NCBI RefSeq assembly: GCF_005863245.1
Contig: NZ_VBUT01000011.1
Span: forward strand, 186,001 to 250,000
Origin: Nocardia cyriacigeorgica
GTDB lineage: Bacteria > Actinomycetota > Actinomycetes > Mycobacteriales > Mycobacteriaceae
Length of the DNA: 64,000 nt
Reading direction: 5' to 3'
In this document: piece after piece, positions 59,321-64,000 of the stretch
Layout of the letters: each line of letters begins with the position of its first letter
Numbering within the stretch: the stretch's first letter is position 1
Notes under the pieces: generated by a model
Database searches by the model: none
What the model saw: the letters and a program-made list of their open reading frames with translations, nothing else
What the model was told of the DNA's origin: nothing
Program-made: the position numbers and the translations under genes

Positions 59321-62300
59321 CTACTTGGGCATCAGGGTCGTCAGGTAGTTGTGGACGCGCTCGCCCGCCCGTTCGTCGCCGCGCACGGTGATCGGTGCGT
59401 GGACTTGGGTTGTCTTGCTGTGGTTGTTCTCGATGAAGTCCGCGATCCTGCCGAGCCGGTCGTAGCTACTGGTCTCGCGAGGGGAAAGCACCCGTTCCGG
59501 CAGGTTGGTGTCCTTGACCATCAGGCCCTTGCCGTAGGCGACACCACCGGAGTCGAAGGCATCGAGCGCGGCGCCGGCGCCGACGGCGAGCATCGAGGTG
59601 AAGATCGCCGCGGTGCCGGCCAGGGCCGCGCCGACGACCGCGCCGACTGCGGCGCCGATGGCGGTGCCGATACCGGGGATGATCGAGCCGATCGCGGCAC
59701 CGATCGCGGTGGCGGCGAGCTGGATCATCGCGCCGAGGATGGCGGTGATGATCGGCAGCAGCACCGACGAAATCAGATACCGCAAGACGGATTTGATGAG
59801 CTCGCGGTTGATGCGGTTCTGCTCGGCGATCACCAGATCCCGCGAGCTCTCGTTGCGCTGCATCAGCGTCGCGGTGTCGGACACCAGCCGCCCGGACTCG
59901 TCGAAGGAGGACACGAGGTCGCCGCGGAACTCTTGGATCTCCTTGAGGGTGTTCTCCAGGTTGTCGCGGATCTCGATCTCGACCGCGGTCAGGCGCACGA
60001 TCATGTCGACGAGCGGGCCGCCGGAGATATCGCGACCGAGCACGCCGCGGCTGTTGTCCACCCGCGACGGGCGTTGCGCCAGCGCGGCGTTGGCGATGTC
60101 CTGGGCAACCCGCTCGAAAGCCTGCCGCGCGGTGTTCGCCACGGCCACGACGGCGTCGCTGATCGCCGACGCCGCATCGAACGCCGATCCCGGCGCGCCG
60201 AACGGCGGCGGGGTCGCCGCGCCAGCGCCCGAGCTCGCGTCCAGGTCGAGGTCTTTCACCGCGGCCGTGGTGCGGTCGGTGCCGTCGGTGACATCGGCGA
60301 ACCCGGCGCCGAGGAGATCCTTGACCACGCCGAGGGCCTGGTCCATCGCGGTCTCCACGATCGGGATCAGCACACCACCGGACAGTCGGCCGGCGACTTC
60401 GGCGACCTGCGCGCGGAGCTGCTCGAACTGTTCCTGCAGCACCAGCTGCTGGCTGGATTCAGTACGGGCGAGGATGTCGCGGGTGTCGGTGAGGATGCGG
60501 CCCTGCTCGTCCATGGCTGCCTGGTCGTCGGCCATGAGCGCTTGTTCGGCGACGCGGCGCTCGGCGGCTTCCCGGTCGGTGATCGAATCGACCAGGGCGC
60601 GCAACGAATCAGCGACCGCGGTGGCCACGCCCTGACCAATCGCATCAACGACATTGCCCGCGGCACCGGTAGCGGCGGGCGCGATCTCCGAACCCGGCGA
60701 CACGGGCGTGGTCGGCGCGACCAGCGTGGAGGGCGAGGCGGGTACCAGCACCGAGGCTTCGGGCGTCGGCTGTGCGGCGCTGCCGAGGATGCCGCGGGCG
60801 GCTTCCCAGTTGGTGACCGCGACCGGCACGGTGATCATGCCGCCGATCAGGCCGCCGACGTCGCCGCCGGTCTGGAACCGCGGCACCGCGGCGTTCATGG
60901 CGCGCAGCAGCGGGCCGAAGCGTGCGGTGGCGCGGCGGTTCATCACGAACTCGCGCGGCTCCAGCAGCGCGGGCACGATGTCGCCGGTACCGACACCGGG
61001 GATGAGGCCGCCGACCTGGTAACCGCCGGCGCGGTCGTAGGCGGAGGCGAGGTCGCCGTAGCGGGCCAGCGCGTATCGCATCGACGCGGAGATGTTCGCG
61101 GCCGGGTCGATCGACACCCCGTACAGGTAGGGGCCTTTGTCGAAGGCGGGGTCTTTGTGGGATGCGTAGGTGGGGCCGATGACCTGCATCAACCCCACTG
61201 AGGGTGTGCCGTTTTGGGCGTTGATGTCGTCGAGGTTGACTGCGTCGACGCGGCCGGACGACTCCTGCTGCATGCGGCGCAGCGTGTTGTTGGTCAGGGT
61301 GAGCGGCAGCTGGTAGTGCTTGAGCAGGTCACGCACCAGCGGCCGGAACAGCTCGACGTCGCCGCCGACGGGTACCGTTTCGCGTTTGCTGTCTTCCTCG
61401 CCGCCCTTGCCGGTGATGAATTCGCGCATCTTCGTGCGGAAGCTCTCGAAGATGGTGCGCGGCAGTTGCCCGAACAGGCCACCGAATTCGGGTATGGCGT
61501 TGGCGATCCCGGACACGATGCCGTCGAAGACGTCAGCGACCTTGTCCTTGACGCCGCCGAGGAGGTTTTCACCGGCGCGGCGGATCGCCCCGAGGAACCC
61601 GCCGCTGTCCTTCTTGTCGCCCGGGTCGCCGGGCGGGTGGTCCATCGCCCAGTGCACGTGGTTGCGGTGCTGGTCGTTGGTGGGCTGCCCGAAGTTGAAT
61701 GGGGCACCGTTGTCGATGTTCTCCCAGCCGTTGAGGGGCCAGTGGATCAGCTCGAGCGTTTCGGGTCCGTAGGTTTCATAGATCCACTTCGCGACTTCCT
61801 GCATGGTGCGCGAAGGCACCTGCGGTGTGGCGAAGTCGCCGGCCATGTTGGCGCCGTGGTAGTCCTGGGTGTCGCGGTAGCCGCTGGTCCACACCATGTC
61901 GGGCCAGCGTTCGCTGATCAGTTCCCACATGCGGGTGGGGATTACGCCGCCGGTGGAGAATCCCAGGAATTTGCGGACGCCGGCGACGCCGCCGCTTCGT
62001 GCGGCGGCGTTCATCGCGTCCCAGCGGCCGGTGCCCATGGCGCGAACGACTTCGGGGCGGGCGATGCCTTCCCCACCCGACAGCGCCAATCCCATTCGGC
62101 CGTCGGTGGAGATGAACTTGTGGACGTCCTTGCCGGGTGTGTAGCCGGGCAGGACACCGCCGCGGTTGAACGGCAGGGTGATCGGTTCCATCGGATCGAC
62201 ACCGGGCAGGAACTTCGCGGCAGCGTTCCACGCTTTGAGGAGGCCGTTGTTCCAGACGGTTTCGACGACGAATTTGACCGGCACCTTCGCCGCGTCCATC

Positions 62301-64000
62301 AGCCCGTTCCAGGCGGTGGAGATGCCGCGGACTCCGGTTTCGAACCAGCCCTTGAGCATGTCGATCCCGTTGCCGATCGCGGGGAGCAGGGTGTCGGTGA
62401 ACCAGGCCTTTACGCCGTCCACCTTGACCATGAAGTCGTCCCAGAAGCCCTTGATCTCGATAAACGCCTGCTGGAAGACCGCTTTCCAGAAGACGATGGC
62501 GTCGCCGACGATCGTCAGGACCGTGGACAGGGTCGAACCCATGGTTTCCCAGTGGGAGATCACGATCGGCAGGACCTGCGTAACCAGCCAGGTCAGGGCT
62601 TCGATCAGTTTGATCGTGACCGGGGTCATCTCCACCCAGATCCGCACCAGCGGCGGCAGGATCTCAGCGGCCAGCTTCGCGAACTCCGGTAGCAGTGGCG
62701 CGACCGCGAGCAGCATGTTGGTGAAGGCGAGCACGATTTGCGGTAGGACTGGGGCGATTTGGGTGATCGCGTCGGCCAGGGCGACGCCGATGATCATCGC
62801 GGTCTGGGCCAGGATCGGAGCGAGTTGCTCGATCACCGGCTTCATCTGCTCGGCGAACTGAGCGATGACCGGGGCCAGGGCGATCGCGATCTGGGAAAGC
62901 GCTGGCGCCAGGGCCTGCAGGATCACCGACAGGGAGTCGGCCAGCAGCGGCACCAGCGGAGCGACCGCGGTCACCATGTCAGCGAAGCTCTGCGCCAGCG
63001 GCCCAAGGGCGGGTGCAAGGGCGTTCACTGCGTCGGCGATGGCGGTACCGACCACGACCGCTACCTGCGACAACGGCCCGATCATCGGCTGGATCGCCGC
63101 AGCCACAGCGCCGAGCAGGTTGGCGATCACCGGCAACACCGGTTGCAGCCCGGTCGCCAGAGCGGAGATCAGCGACGACAGCGACGGCATCAGCGCAGTC
63201 AGGGAATCAGCGAAGATCCGGCCCAAATCCCCGAGGGCCGGCGCCATCGCGACAAGGGCGTCGCCGAGGGCCACGAACAGGGGCTGCAGGGCGGGTAGGA
63301 CCCGGGCGCCGAGTTCGGCAAAGGTTGTGAAGAGGTCGCCGAGCAGAGGCCCGAGGCCTTCGAGAGCGGAAGCGAGGCCTTCAAGGACGCGGCCCAGCAG
63401 CCCGCTGCTGGCCATCTCGGAGAATGCGTCACCGAGGGCTGTGCCAATGGACCCGAACGCGCGACCGATCGATTCGGCGAATGGTTGTGCGGCGACAGCC
63501 ATTTCCGACAGCGACGACAGGAACCCTTCGCTGCCTTCCCGCATGCCGCGCAGCAAGCCTTCGGTGGAGGTGAACACGGCGTCGAGCCCCCGCACGCCTT
63601 CGGCGGAGGACAGGAAGTCGGCGAAGCCGCGAGCGCCGAGGTTCAGCTCGGTGGCGACTGCGCTCATACCTGCCTGCAGGGTGGGGAGCACGGCGTCGGC
63701 GAGGTCGCGCAGTGTTTGGTCGAGGCCTTCGAAGAAGTTGTCCTGGACGGCTTTGCGGACCTCGGTCCACTCGTCGGCTAGGTCGCGGGAGGCGAGGACG
63801 AAATCTCGGGCGTTCGGGGCCAACTTGGCTAGTGCCTGGTCGAGTTTCTCCGCCGACGGCAGCGCTGCGGTCTGCGCTTCGGCGAGCGCGGTCTGGGCTT
63901 GTGCGAGTTGGCGCTGTGCGTCGGCGAGGTTCTCGTTGGCGGTGGCTTGCCGGTCCTTGGCGGCGACGACTTGGTCGCTGCCCTCGATCCCCTTGGCTTC
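59321..64000 (-). CDS. Tape measure protein with peptidase-like and transglycosylase domains, N-terminus beyond window
   Basis: At least 1,559 residues are visible and the frame stays open to base 64,000. The first visible part is a charged coiled coil (QRQLAQAQTALAEAQTA), then long hydrophobic Ala/Val/Ile repeats. A zinc-peptidase-like (M15-type) domain lies near plus 61,640-61,930 (YHGANMAGDF, HRNHVHWAM). A transglycosylase domain lies near 61,100-61,290 (MQQESSGRVDAVNLDDINA, VGLMQVIGPTYASH). A second hydrophobic region is near 59,600-59,790. The protein sets tail length and probably opens host peptidoglycan during DNA entry. Confidence 0.88.
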   Translation of the reverse strand, partial: EAKGIEGSDQVVAAKDRQATANENLADAQRQLAQAQTALAEAQTAALPSAEKLDQALAKLAPNARDFVLASRDLADEWTEVRKAVQDNFFEGLDQTLRDLADAVLPTLQAGMSAVATELNLGARGFADFLSSAEGVRGLDAVFTSTEGLLRGMREGSEGFLSSLSEMAVAAQPFAESIGRAFGSIGTALGDAFSEMASSGLLGRVLEGLASALEGLGPLLGDLFTTFAELGARVLPALQPLFVALGDALVAMAPALGDLGRIFADSLTALMPSLSSLISALATGLQPVLPVIANLLGAVAAAIQPMIGPLSQVAVVVGTAIADAVNALAPALGPLAQSFADMVTAVAPLVPLLADSLSVILQALAPALSQIAIALAPVIAQFAEQMKPVIEQLAPILAQTAMIIGVALADAITQIAPVLPQIVLAFTNMLLAVAPLLPEFAKLAAEILPPLVRIWVEMTPVTIKLIEALTWLVTQVLPIVISHWETMGSTLSTVLTIVGDAIVFWKAVFQQAFIEIKGFWDDFMVKVDGVKAWFTDTLLPAIGNGIDMLKGWFETGVRGISTAWNGLMDAAKVPVKFVVETVWNNGLLKAWNAAAKFLPGVDPMEPITLPFNRGGVLPGYTPGKDVHKFISTDGRMGLALSGGEGIARPEVVRAMGTGRWDAMNAAARSGGVAGVRKFLGFSTGGVIPTRMWELISERWPDMVWTSGYRDTQDYHGANMAGDFATPQVPSRTMQEVAKWIYETYGPETLELIHWPLNGWENIDNGAPFNFGQPTNDQHRNHVHWAMDHPPGDPGDKKDSGGFLGAIRRAGENLLGGVKDKVADVFDGIVSGIANAIPEFGGLFGQLPRTIFESFRTKMREFITGKGGEEDSKRETVPVGGDVELFRPLVRDLLKHYQLPLTLTNNTLRRMQQESSGRVDAVNLDDINAQNGTPSVGLMQVIGPTYASHKDPAFDKGPYLYGVSIDPAANISASMRYALARYGDLASAYDRAGGYQVGGLIPGVGTGDIVPALLEPREFVMNRRATARFGPLLRAMNAAVPRFQTGGDVGGLIGGMITVPVAVTNWEAARGILGSAAQPTPEASVLVPASPSTLVAPTTPVSPGSEIAPAATGAAGNVVDAIGQGVATAVADSLRALVDSITDREAAERRVAEQALMADDQAAMDEQGRILTDTRDILARTESSQQLVLQEQFEQLRAQVAEVAGRLSGGVLIPIVETAMDQALGVVKDLLGAGFADVTDGTDRTTAAVKDLDLDASSGAGAATPPPFGAPGSAFDAASAISDAVVAVANTARQAFERVAQDIANAALAQRPSRVDNSRGVLGRDISGGPLVDMIVRLTAVEIEIRDNLENTLKEIQEFRGDLVSSFDESGRLVSDTATLMQRNESSRDLVIAEQNRINRELIKSVLRYLISSVLLPIITAILGAMIQLAATAIGAAIGSIIPGIGTAIGAAVGAVVGAALAGTAAIFTSMLAVGAGAALDAFDSGGVAYGKGLMVKDTNLPERVLSPRETSSYDRLGRIADFIENNHSKTTQVHAPITVRGDERAGERVHNYLTTLMPK

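Overview
The window is high-GC actinobacterial DNA. WhiB and MerR regulators, ESX/type VII-type accessory proteins, GTG/TTG starts and many stop-start overlaps suggest a mycolic-acid actinomycete of the Nocardia/Rhodococcus kind. The genus is inferred. The window falls into two unrelated halves that meet at a truncated tRNA-Pro near 24.0 kb.

Bases 1-23,955 look like host chromosome. A long leftward gene set, starting near 21.3 kb, encodes the inner-membrane core of a conjugation-type (type IV) secretion machine: a PAS-like protein, a TcpC/VirB8-like protein, a VirB2-like peptide, a PrgI/VirB3-like protein, a VirB4-like ATPase, a VirB6-like polytopic protein and a membrane-anchored NlpC/P60-like protein. 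Two tandem lytic transglycosylases (9.5-12.3 kb) run the opposite way. The leftward set then continues with large Pro/Gly/Ala-rich proteins, YbaB-like proteins and EspC-like proteins that resemble type VII secretion accessories. No relaxase is visible. To the right lie a ROK-family protein, a WhiB-family regulator and a MerR-family regulator.

At 24,006-24,055 there is only the 3' half of a tRNA-Pro(TGG). This is the expected left attachment site of a prophage that fills the rest of the window and runs past 64 kb. From the junction it carries cargo (a zinc-finger peptide, a secreted alpha/beta hydrolase, a membrane protein, a zinc-ribbon protein), a DNA methyltransferase, and terminase genes. 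Next come three leftward genes of HEPN-like character, then a rightward head block (DUF1360 protein, portal, MuF-protease fusion, capsid, accessory head proteins, holin-like proteins), the tail tube, and a four-gene glycosyltransferase/methyltransferase cluster. From 45.4 kb to the right edge everything is on the minus strand. Read in the direction of transcription this block gives the tape measure (cut by the window edge), distal and minor tail proteins, a tail-assembly chaperone pair with a -1 frameshift, fibre proteins, an SGNH hydrolase, an M23+amidase endolysin and head-tail connectors. Integrase, repressor and replication genes are not seen and presumably lie beyond 64 kb.

The most striking signal is a bipartite motif, GTGCAC-N10-TA[C/G]CGT. 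It occurs ten times, always in a gap between prophage genes and always pointing the way the next gene reads. In seven cases the start codon follows after only 7-8 bases, as expected for leaderless mRNAs. In the other three (capsid, tail tube, tail chaperone) a longer leader intervenes, two of them with a clear ribosome-binding site. I interpret it as a phage-specific late promoter that lets the two opposed late blocks be switched on together.
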